The position numbers and the translations under genes are program-made. A DNA stretch of 64,000 nt from Archaeoglobaceae archaeon (GTDB taxonomy: Archaea > Halobacteriota > Archaeoglobi > Archaeoglobales > Archaeoglobaceae), in assembly GCA_027064525.1 (NCBI GenBank), contig JAMOPJ010000038.1, forward strand, positions 26,142 through 90,141, written 5' to 3'. Position 1 is the first letter of the stretch; every line of letters begins with the position of its first letter. The notes under the pieces are model-generated. The model was not told where the DNA came from. It worked only from the letters and a program-made list of their open reading frames with translations, and ran no database searches. Below, piece by piece: positions 56,799 through 64,000 of the stretch.

Positions 56799-56855
56799 CT
56801 GAACAGATTCGTTTCGATTGCTTAAATATGTAACCCAACACAGTTACCAGCAACA

Positions 56856-56901
56856 ACCTTTAAATATCGTTTTAATATTCGGTTCTCTTAGCGGTGATGA
56901 A
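56856..56901 (+). promoter_or_regulatory. Promoter of the rps13-rps4-rps11-rpoD operon
   Basis: CCTTTAAATATCG (56857-56869) is a clear TATA box about 35 bases before the rps13 ATG, which has GGTGAT four bases upstream. Confidence 0.55.
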
Positions 56902-57348
56902 ATGACGGAGTTCAAGCATATTGTCAGGATTGCGGATACGGATTTGGATGGTAATAAGAGCGTCATGATGGCTCTCACCGGCATAAAGGGAATTGGCTTA
57001 AGGATGGCGAGGGCTATAGTCAACGCCTTGGGCTTGGATGCCCATAAAAAGCTTGGTGAGCTCGACGACGAAACGATAGAGAGACTAAGGAAGTTCGTCG
57101 AGGAAGAGCTTGAACAGCACATCCCGTCTTGGATGTTCAACAGGAGGAAAGACCCGTATTCAGGTAAAGATCTCCATTTGCTTGCCAAGGACGTCGACTT
57201 CGCGAAGATGATCGATATCGAGAGAATGATTAGAATCAAGTGCTACAGAGGAGTTAGGCATGCCAAGGGTAAGAAGGTTAGAGGTCAGAGAACGAGGTCA
57301 ACTGGTAGAAAGGGTATGACCGTCGGTGTGGTTAGAAGGAAGAAGTGA
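56902..57348 (+). CDS. rps13: Ribosomal protein uS13
   Basis: The 148-residue archaeal uS13 contains RIADTDLDGNKSVMMALTGI, KGIGLRMARAIVNALGL and the C-terminal basic tail CYRGVRHAKGKKVRGQRTRS. The frame is open back to 56818, but ATG 56902 (MTEFKHIVRIA) is the family start and has a ribosome site. Confidence 0.98.
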   Translation: MTEFKHIVRIADTDLDGNKSVMMALTGIKGIGLRMARAIVNALGLDAHKKLGELDDETIERLRKFVEEELEQHIPSWMFNRRKDPYSGKDLHLLAKDVDFAKMIDIERMIRIKCYRGVRHAKGKKVRGQRTRSTGRKGMTVGVVRRKK

Positions 57349-57357
57349 GGTGATTGA

Positions 57358-57888
57358 ATGGGCGATCCCAAAAGGCACAGGAAGAAGTATGTAACTCCTC
57401 CCCATCCTTGGGATAAAGTTAGACTTGAAAGGGAAGCTCAGCTTGTAATCAAATATGGACTTAGAAACAAGAGAGAGCTTTGGAGATTCCAGAATATTTT
57501 GAGAAAGTATAGGAGAGTAGCGAGAGATCTTTTGGGTAAGATCAACCTACCGGGCAGAGAGGGTGAATATGCAAGAGCCAAGGCTCAGGCGGTAATCAAG
57601 AGGCTTGCCAAGATGGGTGTGCTCGATGAAAACGCGACTCTCGATGACATTCTAAACTTGACTGTTGAAGACTTCTTGGAGAGAAGGTTACAAACGTTAG
57701 TCTATAGACTGGGACTTGCGAGGACTATTAAGCAGGCAAGACAGCTCATAACCCACGGCCACATAGCGATCGACGGTAGAAGAGTCACCGCTCCAAGCTA
57801 CATCGTTGAAAAGGACGAAGAAAGTAAGATTAGCTACTATCCAAACTCACCTTTCGCTAAAAGATCTGAAAGTGTAGAAGTTGCGTAG
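57358..57888 (+). CDS. rps4: Ribosomal protein uS4
   Basis: The 176-residue uS4 has the S4 RNA-binding domain [20 protein letters not shown] followed by [20 protein letters not shown], and the archaeal N-terminus [28 protein letters not shown] precedes the ATG. Confidence 0.98.
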   Translation: MGDPKRHRKKYVTPPHPWDKVRLEREAQLVIKYGLRNKRELWRFQNILRKYRRVARDLLGKINLPGREGEYARAKAQAVIKRLAKMGVLDENATLDDILNLTVEDFLERRLQTLVYRLGLARTIKQARQLITHGHIAIDGRRVTAPSYIVEKDEESKISYYPNSPFAKRSESVEVA

Positions 57889-57900
57889 GGGGTGTAATTT

Positions 57901-58302
57901 ATGGCTGAGAAGAAAAAGAAGGGTAGGTGGGGCATTGCGCACATATTCAGCAGTTACAACAACACGATCATCACGATCACTGACATAACTGGTAGCGAGA
58001 CGATCGCGAGAGTTAGCGGTGGTATGATCGTAAAGGCTGACAGAGATGAGGGTAATCCATACACAGCGATGCAGGCCGCTCTGAGAGCAGCTGAAATTGC
58101 TAAGGAGAAGGGAATTGAAGGTGTTCATATAAAGGTTAGAGCACCCGGCGGCAATAAGCACACGACACCCGGCCCAGGAGCTCAGGCGGCGATAAGAGCT
58201 CTCGCAAGAGCAGGGCTGAAAATTGGTAGAATTGAAGACGTTACGCCGATTCCGCACGATGGAACGAGACCGCCGGGTGGTAAGAGAGGTAGAAGAGTTT
58301 AA
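57901..58302 (+). CDS. rps11: Ribosomal protein uS11
   Basis: The 133-residue uS11 shows [20 protein letters not shown] then [20 protein letters not shown], and the C-terminus [20 protein letters not shown]. It binds 16S rRNA in the platform. The gene order rps13-rps4-rps11-rpoD is the conserved archaeal alpha-operon order. Confidence 0.98.
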   Translation: MAEKKKKGRWGIAHIFSSYNNTIITITDITGSETIARVSGGMIVKADRDEGNPYTAMQAALRAAEIAKEKGIEGVHIKVRAPGGNKHTTPGPGAQAAIRALARAGLKIGRIEDVTPIPHDGTRPPGGKRGRRV

Positions 58303-58344
58303 CCCTTCTAAAATTTTAAATAAAGCGTTCGTGTGGGTATATTT

Positions 58345-59133
58345 ATGAAAATCGAGATACTTGAGGAAAGTGAATTTAAGGTTAGGTTCATTCTTTACGA
58401 TGCTCCGATAGCTCTGGCAAATTCGTTCAGAAGAGCTATGAAGAGCTTAGTTCCTACGATGGCTGTTGACTATGTGGATTTCTACATGAATACTTCATTC
58501 TTATATGATGAGATTATTGCCCATAGAATAGGTCTCATACCGATAAAAACCGATCTTGAAAGGTTCAACATGCCCGACAAATGCAGTTGCGGAGGAGAAG
58601 GATGCCCGAATTGTCAGGTTTCCTTTAGACTGAACGTTGAAGGGCCCAAAGTAGTTTATTCTGGCGATTTAATTTCAGATGATCCAGAAATTAGACCAGT
58701 CTTCGACAACATTCCGATCATAGAGCTTTACGAAGGTCAGCAGTTGATGATCGAAGCTGTTGCAAGACTTGGAACTGGAAAGGAGCATTCCAAATACCAG
58801 CCCGTTTCGGTTTGTTTCTACAAGATAATCCCAGAGATCGTTATCAAAGATAACTGCAACAACTGTGGGAGCTGTGTTGAGGCTTGTCCAAGGAAGGTCC
58901 TGAATGTCGAGAAAGGTAAAATTGTAGTAGGTGATATCCTTGCATGCTCGATGTGCATGGAGTGCGTCAAGAACTGCGAAGAGAACGCGATAGAAATCTT
59001 AGATACGAACAACTACCTCTTCACCGTCGAAGGAACCGGAGCCTTGCCGGTCAAAACGGTGATGAAAAAGGCTTTGGAGATTCTGAAGGAAAAGGCTGAA
59101 GAGATGAACAATATCATCGAGACCCTCATTTAA
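58345..59133 (+). CDS. rpoD: DNA-directed RNA polymerase subunit D with ferredoxin-like domain
   Basis: The protein of about 262 residues is homologous to Rpb3/alpha: ALANSFRRAMKSLVPTMAVD and HRIGLIPIKTDLE. A cysteine cluster CSCGGEGCPNC lies near residue 75. An inserted 2[4Fe-4S] ferredoxin domain, CNNCGSCVEACPRKVL then CSMCMECVKNCEENAIEIL, is fully equipped with eight cysteines. This domain is found in RpoD of some archaea, notably methanogens, and may link assembly to redox state. ATG 58345 is the family start. L18e and later genes of the usual cluster do not follow. Confidence 0.97.
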   Translation: MKIEILEESEFKVRFILYDAPIALANSFRRAMKSLVPTMAVDYVDFYMNTSFLYDEIIAHRIGLIPIKTDLERFNMPDKCSCGGEGCPNCQVSFRLNVEGPKVVYSGDLISDDPEIRPVFDNIPIIELYEGQQLMIEAVARLGTGKEHSKYQPVSVCFYKIIPEIVIKDNCNNCGSCVEACPRKVLNVEKGKIVVGDILACSMCMECVKNCEENAIEILDTNNYLFTVEGTGALPVKTVMKKALEILKEKAEEMNNIIETLI

Positions 59134-59205
59134 TCTTCCAAGCTTTCACATTCACTCTTCTTAGGCCTCCAAAAGATTTTTGTTCGATAGCAATAAAATT
59201 CAGTT

Positions 59206-61023
59206 ATGCGTCAATGGCTGTGCTTCGCACTCATAGTAACGCTGTTGCTTTCACTCGCTCCCGCGAAGGGACAGTTCGTCAATGCGAGGATCGTTAACAT
59301 TAAGGCGGTTGCTGTTAAAACCGGCGAAAAGCCCGAAGGAGCAGTTATAAACATCACAGTGACGATTACCCCCGGAACTGGAAAGGTTTTCGTCTCTACG
59401 ATTCCCTACACCGAGATAGACATGCAAGGGAGTGCCCAGCTTGCCGCCTTAACGGCTTGCGATTTGTTGGGATTGGACTTCACAAAATATGACTTCTTCT
59501 ACGAGATCAGGGCTGATGCGCCTATAGTCGGTGGGCCCTCTGCAGGAGCGGTGATGACCATAGCAACGATTGCCGGCCTGAAGAACCTAACACTCAGAAA
59601 GGACGTTTTCATGACCGGAATGATATATCCCGACGGATTCATAGGGCCAGTAGGAGGAATACCATACAAGCTTGAAGCCGCTGCAAAGGCTGGAGCGAAG
59701 ATATTTCTGATTCCAAAGGGGCAGAGGGTAGTTTACGTTCAGGAGAGGGTTGAGAAGAGGCAGGGACCGTTCTTAATCATAACGACGAGAATGAAGCCCG
59801 TTGATCTGGTGGAAATGGGCAAGAAGCTTGGTGTTAAGGTCATCGAAGTGAGCACGATAGAGCAGGCTTTGTGGTATTATACGGGATACTCCATAGAAAA
59901 GCCCAAGCCTTCGTTCAACATCTCGAAGTATTCGGATCTGCTCAAGGTTCTCGCTATAAACATGAAGAATAGAACTATGCATCTACTCGACATCGTTAAG
60001 CAGTTCACAGAACCGCAGGAAGCGATCCAGATCATTCACGAAGCAGATGACTACTACCAAAAGGGATTCTATTACACCGCAACATCAAAATACTTCCAAG
60101 CGGAGATAAAGCTTAGGGAGCTATACTACCGCTACACTATTAACAACTACGACGACCTCAGCAAGGAGTTCGACAACGTCAGCAAGGAGATAGACGATAT
60201 GGTCGATTACCTCAAGAGCATAAAGGGTTTGGGTGTAGAATCGTTCCAGATAGTTGGAGCGGCTGAGGAGAGGATAGCTTGGGCTGAGAAGTATTTATTC
60301 GATGCTAAGACTTCCGGAGACTTCGATTCTGCACTCTACTACTTAGCGTTGGCAAAGGAGAGGATAGAGAGTGCAAAGGTCTGGCTATCGCTTTTGAACA
60401 CGATAAAAGAGGATGTTCCAATAAATAGAGAAGAGCTAAAGAAGAGGTCGGAGTTCTACTTCAGAGAGGCGGAGTCACTCATAGTGTATGCAAGGTCGAT
60501 TGGAGGATACTCAAATCTGATAAGTAGTGCAGAGGAGACGATGGATCTCGCAAGGAGACAATTCGACATGGGATTCTACGCTGGTTCGGCGATAACCTGC
60601 ATAGACGCGATCACAAGGGCGAGTCTGTCGATAGAGTTCATAGGCGTCGTTACGAACGACATGCTTAGAGATAAGCTCGAATCAGCTAAGAAGTCCGCAA
60701 TGGCAGCTTTGGCAGAGGCAGAGAAGGCAGTAACCCCCATTCTTCCAATCGCATACTATGAATTTGCAGAAACTCAAAAGGATATGGCAATGGCAATATC
60801 ATACTACAAGCTTTCAGAAAGGTTAGCAAAGCTAATCCTCGTCGTTGCAAAAGCATATCCTGAAAAGGAGCTCGTGAAAGTTGAAGCACCACCCGTAACG
60901 CCAGAAGAGGAGGTTCGAACTTATCACCACTTGCACCAGATATCGAACATAGAGATACCCGGTTTCGGCATGGCTTTAGGATTGACCGCGTTAGCTTTAG
61001 CATACTACCTAAGGAGAAAATAG
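59206..61023 (+). CDS. Secreted, membrane-anchored Lon-type (S16) protease
   Basis: A signal peptide (residues 1-22, CFALIVTLLLSLAPAKGQ) precedes an S16 catalytic domain. The serine is in IVGGPSAGAVMTIAT (about residue 111) and the lysine in GPVGGIPYKLEAAAKAGAK (about 151). No AAA domain is present, so it is not LonB. The C-terminal 380 residues are helical repeats (EERIAWAEKYLFDAKTSGDF and similar). It ends with IEIPGFGMALGLTALALAYY plus LRRK, a PGF-CTERM-like tail. It should act outside the cell membrane. The substrate is unknown. Confidence 0.88.
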   Translation: MRQWLCFALIVTLLLSLAPAKGQFVNARIVNIKAVAVKTGEKPEGAVINITVTITPGTGKVFVSTIPYTEIDMQGSAQLAALTACDLLGLDFTKYDFFYEIRADAPIVGGPSAGAVMTIATIAGLKNLTLRKDVFMTGMIYPDGFIGPVGGIPYKLEAAAKAGAKIFLIPKGQRVVYVQERVEKRQGPFLIITTRMKPVDLVEMGKKLGVKVIEVSTIEQALWYYTGYSIEKPKPSFNISKYSDLLKVLAINMKNRTMHLLDIVKQFTEPQEAIQIIHEADDYYQKGFYYTATSKYFQAEIKLRELYYRYTINNYDDLSKEFDNVSKEIDDMVDYLKSIKGLGVESFQIVGAAEERIAWAEKYLFDAKTSGDFDSALYYLALAKERIESAKVWLSLLNTIKEDVPINREELKKRSEFYFREAESLIVYARSIGGYSNLISSAEETMDLARRQFDMGFYAGSAITCIDAITRASLSIEFIGVVTNDMLRDKLESAKKSAMAALAEAEKAVTPILPIAYYEFAETQKDMAMAISYYKLSERLAKLILVVAKAYPEKELVKVEAPPVTPEEEVRTYHHLHQISNIEIPGFGMALGLTALALAYYLRRK

Positions 61024-62153
61024 CAGAGGGCTCCGGAGCTCAAAGTGGCAAAGAAGTTGACTCCAGCGTTGTTCAGATATCCCCATTTTTCTAAGGTAGC
61101 TCCCAAGATGCTGTCTATGTGGATCCCGATGAAGCCGGCGACGAACGCAACTATCGCCAACTTGAAGCTCAAGACCCCGAGCGAAACAGCTGAAAGGCAC
61201 ACTATGAGACATCCAATCAGTGCGGCGATCTCTCCGATGAAAGAGATCCCCCCACTAACACCCGGTTCAACCCTCCTGAAGTTCGTGATCAGATAAACAC
61301 TCTTGGCTGTCTTTCCTATCTCGCTCGCCATCGTGTCCCCCAAAGCACATGCGACGCTTGCGACGAAGGCGGTCACGAACAGCTCTGACTTAAGGACACC
61401 ATAGTTCATTATAAAGAACAGAGCGGGGAGGCTGTTGCTGAACACGTTCGCATATCCCCTCGCTCCTCCAGCCTGTTCAGCTATACCCCTCGCGAGCTTC
61501 ACAGAGTATCTGTATTTAGTTACGGCGGAACCAATTCCGTAGAACAACAGCAATATAACGAAGAATCTGATGTCCGAGAAGATTATCGTGAGGGTTCCGA
61601 TGAGCGTTGCACTTAAAAGCCCGCTCTCATCTGCAACTCCAGATTTCGTGGCGAGCAAGCTTAAAATGAATGAGATCGCAAACGCTATTGCGAGCTGATT
61701 TAACGAGACGTTTATGGCATATATGTGAAAGATCGTGTAAACGGTAGCGACTGCTAACAGAATTACAACTTCGTTGCCCTTCGCACTCTCTATCAGAGAT
61801 GCCGTTAAACCACCCATAAGCGAGAGAAATACCATGTATTCAAAGTTCCAGTTTAAACCGCTAATTGAGTCGTAGAGTGTTAAGAAAGCAAGACCCAAAG
61901 TGGTGTAAATTAAAGTATTCCAGATTGCGTTTCTTTTAAATTTGTGGCCGAGCAAAACGAACATCGAAGCCAAAACTATGGGCTTGGATAGACCCAAGTG
62001 GGTCAATGCCAAAAGAAGAGAGGAAAGTAGGGCAACGTCCCTTAAAACTTTATCTCTTTTATGAGCAAACGTTGCAACTGCCAACGTGATTACCATGGCG
62101 TAGGATGGTCTCAAGAGTATGGACAGCAGAGCTATCGCCGAAATTATAAACAT
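61005..62153 (-). CDS. DUF92 integral membrane protein (VTE6/polyprenol-kinase-like family)
   Basis: The 382-residue protein has around ten transmembrane helices. The C-terminal half has the DUF92 pattern KSGVADESGLLSATLIGTLT, GGARGYANVFSNSLPALFFI, ACALGDTMASEIGKTAKSVY and PGVSGGISFIGEIAALIGCL. Plant VTE6 of this family phosphorylates phytyl phosphate with CTP. An isoprenoid-phosphate kinase role is therefore plausible in an archaeon. The 3' end overlaps the convergent protease gene by 19 bases. Confidence 0.87.
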   Translation of the reverse strand: MFIISAIALLSILLRPSYAMVITLAVATFAHKRDKVLRDVALLSSLLLALTHLGLSKPIVLASMFVLLGHKFKRNAIWNTLIYTTLGLAFLTLYDSISGLNWNFEYMVFLSLMGGLTASLIESAKGNEVVILLAVATVYTIFHIYAINVSLNQLAIAFAISFILSLLATKSGVADESGLLSATLIGTLTIIFSDIRFFVILLLFYGIGSAVTKYRYSVKLARGIAEQAGGARGYANVFSNSLPALFFIMNYGVLKSELFVTAFVASVACALGDTMASEIGKTAKSVYLITNFRRVEPGVSGGISFIGEIAALIGCLIVCLSAVSLGVLSFKLAIVAFVAGFIGIHIDSILGATLEKWGYLNNAGVNFFATLSSGALCYFLLR

Positions 62154-62194
62154 TGCAAAGGTTTAATTAACCATGCTTTTAAAAATTTGTGTCG

Positions 62195-62728
62195 ATGATC
62201 GAATTTATAAAAAAAATTTACGAGAGAAGGCTTGAAAGGGAGCTTTTATCTGGAAAAATTCCAAAGCATATAATGATCGTTGCAGATAACGATTTTATTG
62301 AGAACGGTTTGAAAAAATTCCTCAGTTGGTGTGAGAGATTTGGTATTCGGGAAGTTACGGTCTGCTTCAAAGGAAAAGAGAAGAGAATAGAGTCTAAAAA
62401 GGAGGGTAACATAACTTTAAATTTGATTGAAGGTTACGGAGGAAAGGATGAGATTACAGATGCCGTCAAGGAACTCGCTAAGCTCGTAAAATCTGGTGAG
62501 ATCGATCCGAATGATGTTAAAGAATGCGACGTGGAAAGATTCCTTAAGATCAAGAGCTCGCCGGATTTGATCGTTAAAGCGGGGGAGGAGATTCCCGAAT
62601 TTTTAATCTGGCAGAGTATATACAGCGAACTGTATTTTGTTGACATAGACTGGAGAAGCTTCAGATACGTAGATTTTTTAAGATGTTTGAGAGAGTTCCA
62701 GAGGAGGGAAAGGAGATATGGAAGATAG
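62195..62728 (+). CDS. Degenerate cis-prenyltransferase homologue (UppS/NgBR-like)
   Basis: The C-terminal half clearly matches undecaprenyl/dehydrodolichyl diphosphate synthases: SSPDLIVKAGEEIPEFLIWQ, SIYSELYFVDIDWRSF and CLREFQRRERRYG. The N-terminal part IPKHIMIVADNDFIENGLKK replaces the catalytic MDGNRRWA motif, and the R-x-G in PDLIIRTGGE is changed to KAGEE. It is short, about 178 residues versus 240-280. It may be the non-catalytic subunit of a heteromeric cis-prenyltransferase. ATG 62195 is chosen over a GTG at 62189. Confidence 0.8.
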   Translation: MIEFIKKIYERRLERELLSGKIPKHIMIVADNDFIENGLKKFLSWCERFGIREVTVCFKGKEKRIESKKEGNITLNLIEGYGGKDEITDAVKELAKLVKSGEIDPNDVKECDVERFLKIKSSPDLIVKAGEEIPEFLIWQSIYSELYFVDIDWRSFRYVDFLRCLREFQRRERRYGR

Positions 62729-63194
62729 GATGCTCAGAACCGTTAGGGTTATAGCGGACTACCAGTTCGGCGAAGGAGCTGGGAGGATTCTTTTCCCAGA
62801 TACCTGCAAGTTTGTTCTCTCGCCTACAACGGGAAGGATAAGACAGATAAAGGATAGAGGTGTTAGAATCGCCACGCTTAAGGCAGATTCTGGTTGGTTC
62901 ACTTTGAGCGTTGAGGGGGCTAGAAGACTGCATGAGGCTTTTGAGTATCCAAAGCTGAGGGTTGTGGTTCTCAAGGATGTTGCGGAGTTTATAGCTGAAG
63001 GCAAAAGCGTGTTTGCGAAGCATGTGGTAGATGTAGATCCCAATATAAGAGCTAACGATGAAGTAATAGTGGTCGATGTAGATGACAGATTGCTCGCAAC
63101 AGGAAGAGCCGTTCTATCAGCTAAGGAGATGCTTGAGTTCAGTAGAGGTGTTGCGGTTTCGGTTCGGCAGGGTATTAAAAAGCTCAAGAGGTGA
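62718..63194 (+). CDS. PUA-domain RNA-binding protein
   Basis: The 158-residue protein ends in a PUA domain: VVLKDVAEFIAEGKSVFAKH, VVDVDPNIRANDEVIVVDVD and DRLLATGRAVLSAKEMLEF. The N-terminal part (QFGEGAGRILFPDTCKFVLS, TTGRIRQIKDRGVRIATLKA) is an archaeal domain found before PUA in tRNA-guanine transglycosylase-associated proteins. It probably binds RNA; no catalytic motif is visible. It overlaps the previous gene by 11 bases. Confidence 0.82.
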   Translation: MEDRMLRTVRVIADYQFGEGAGRILFPDTCKFVLSPTTGRIRQIKDRGVRIATLKADSGWFTLSVEGARRLHEAFEYPKLRVVVLKDVAEFIAEGKSVFAKHVVDVDPNIRANDEVIVVDVDDRLLATGRAVLSAKEMLEFSRGVAVSVRQGIKKLKR

Positions 63195-63199
63195 TATCG

Positions 63200-63610
63200 A
63201 TGTTCAAGATCGACAGATCGAAGAACATTTTACTAATAAAGAAAGATGGTGTGGTTGTTAGGCATCTCAGATTCGACGGGAGAGTTGTGGCTGGAATGTT
63301 CACGAACTTTTGGGGAAATATTGAAGCAAATGAGGTTTACCTTGCAAAGGGATGCGTTGTGAGCGGGAATATAATCTGCAGAAGAGCAGTAATAGGTGCA
63401 TACACAAGATTCAAGTCCATAATAGCTCAGGAAGATGTTTTTATTCAAGATAGGTGTGTAGGCTACTCCGTTAAAGCTAAGAACGTTAGAATAGCGAGTG
63501 GATCCGTAATAGGTGTTGTTGAAGCCGATGAATCGATAATAGTCGATGGTGCTTCGAAGCTCGGCAGGCTCAACGCGAGGAGGATAGTTGCCACTGAGGG
63601 TAAGATTTAA
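63200..63610 (+). CDS. Bactofilin-like polymer-forming protein
   Basis: The 136-residue protein has a repeating hexad-like pattern of hydrophobic residues (LRFDGRVVAGMFTNFWGNIE, VYLAKGCVVSGNIICRRAVI and NVRIASGSVIGVVEADESII). It is the right-handed beta-helix pattern of bactofilins (polymer-forming cytoskeletal family). ATG 63200 follows GAGGTGAT by four bases. The role in archaea is not established; surface or scaffold function is inferred. Confidence 0.75.
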   Translation: MFKIDRSKNILLIKKDGVVVRHLRFDGRVVAGMFTNFWGNIEANEVYLAKGCVVSGNIICRRAVIGAYTRFKSIIAQEDVFIQDRCVGYSVKAKNVRIASGSVIGVVEADESIIVDGASKLGRLNARRIVATEGKI

Positions 63611-63614
63611 ATGC

Positions 63615-63627
63615 ACATGTATATAAC
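63615..63627 (+). promoter_or_regulatory. TATA box of tRNA-Asn
   Basis: CATGTATATAAC is a TATA-like element centred roughly 18-22 bases before the tRNA. Confidence 0.45.
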
Positions 63628-63638
63628 AAACAATCCGA

Positions 63639-63711
63639 GCCGCCGTAGCTTAGCTGGTAGAGCGTCGGCCTGTTAAGCCGATGGTCCCAGGTTCGAATCC
63701 TGGCGGCGGCG
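63639..63711 (+). tRNA. tRNA-Asn (GUU)
   Basis: The acceptor stem GCCGCCG pairs with CGGCGGC and G is the discriminator. The D arm is GCTTAGCTGGTAGAGC. The anticodon stem TCGGC/GCCGA holds loop CTGTTAA with anticodon GTT. The T arm has GGTTCGAATCC. CCA is not encoded and no intron is seen. Confidence 0.97.
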
Positions 63712-64000
63712 CTATCTTCTCAATTTCGATGCCTTATACCTTTTATTAACTACATTTACTTTCGGTGAACCCTCTGTATTGATATTCTATAATAGGGAGT
63801 TGATACTATGAATCGTTTTTATCGTAAGGATCTACAGACTTACCTTAATAGATTCAGATCCTATTTCCCTGAAGATTAGGTCGAGATTGTCAAGATGTAA
63901 TATTTTTATAGTAACAATTTATAAGGTTATGTAATAAAGCGAAGGATTTGAGCCAGCTTAGGGTAGATTTGAATTGCACTTTGTTTTTAGGGAATCTATT
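63712..64000. other. Gene-poor end of window with a very short open frame
   Basis: Only a frame of 23 codons from ATG 63808 (MNRFYRKDLQTYLNRF, then RSYFPED, stop TAG) follows an AGGGAGT-like ribosome site. The frame continues VEIVKM after the TAG until TAA. It may be a remnant of a gene or a chance frame. AT content is high (ATATTTTTATAG, ATTTATAAGG); a promoter for a gene beyond the window is possible. Confidence 0.3.

Overview
The window is chromosomal DNA from a hyperthermophilic euryarchaeon, most likely of the order Archaeoglobales. The evidence is split RNA polymerase genes (B''/B', A'/A''), archaeal ribosomal proteins and aIF2-gamma, an archaellum operon, a type III RuBisCO, the futalosine-pathway enzyme MqnE, an AhbC-type siroheme-to-heme enzyme, leaderless genes with TATA boxes about 25 bases before the ATG, tRNA genes without encoded CCA and a free-standing 5S rRNA gene. 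The modest G+C content fits Archaeoglobus profundus better than A. fulgidus, but the species is a guess.

Layout. 1-1.4 kb: pyridoxal-phosphate synthase (pdxS and the start of pdxT). 1.4-5.2 kb: nob1, a PyrE-like regulator, a polyprenol-phosphate glycosyltransferase, mqnE, a fragment resembling the cyanase N-terminus, pth2 and a small partner. 5.3-6.5 kb: RuBisCO. 6.5-14.98 kb (minus strand): a complete archaellum operon flaB-C-D-F-G-H-I-J, followed by an EarA-like regulator and a methyltransferase. 15.0-21.7 kb (minus strand): a complete, almost fully overlapping trp operon, trpC-D-E-G-orf-F-ACT-B-A, whose upstream region carries a striking repeat cluster. 21.9-33.6 kb (plus strand): tRNA-Lys and the transcription/translation supercluster rpoH-B''-B'-A'-A''-rpl30e-nusA-rps12-rps7-EF-2. 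33.6-37.7 kb: a nucleotidyltransferase pair, a PIN protein, aIF2-gamma, AhbC and a Toprim protein. 37.7-43.2 kb: a K+ channel, a coiled-coil protein, membrane proteins, 5S rRNA, radB and a LarC-like protein. 43.2-52.2 kb: Cdc48/VAT, a PRC-barrel protein, a DUF1614 protein, a hydrolase, argJ, tmcA, a universal stress protein and a DUF134 regulator. 52.3-56.8 kb: accessory-looking region with mutS, an overlapping coiled-coil/nuclease-like gene, and a two-gene ABC-type ATPase + Toprim-like pair. 56.9-59.1 kb: rps13-rps4-rps11-rpoD. 59.2-63.7 kb: a secreted Lon-type protease, a DUF92 protein, a degenerate cis-prenyltransferase, a PUA protein, a bactofilin-like protein and tRNA-Asn.

Most of the window is conserved archaeal housekeeping. 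The parts that merit follow-up are the ATPase/Toprim pair, the mutS partner gene, the degenerate cis-prenyltransferase beside DUF92, the EarA-archaellum promoter circuit, the trp upstream repeats, and the two unassigned genes inside the trp operon. Functions are assigned from recognised motifs and family memory; no database search was run.
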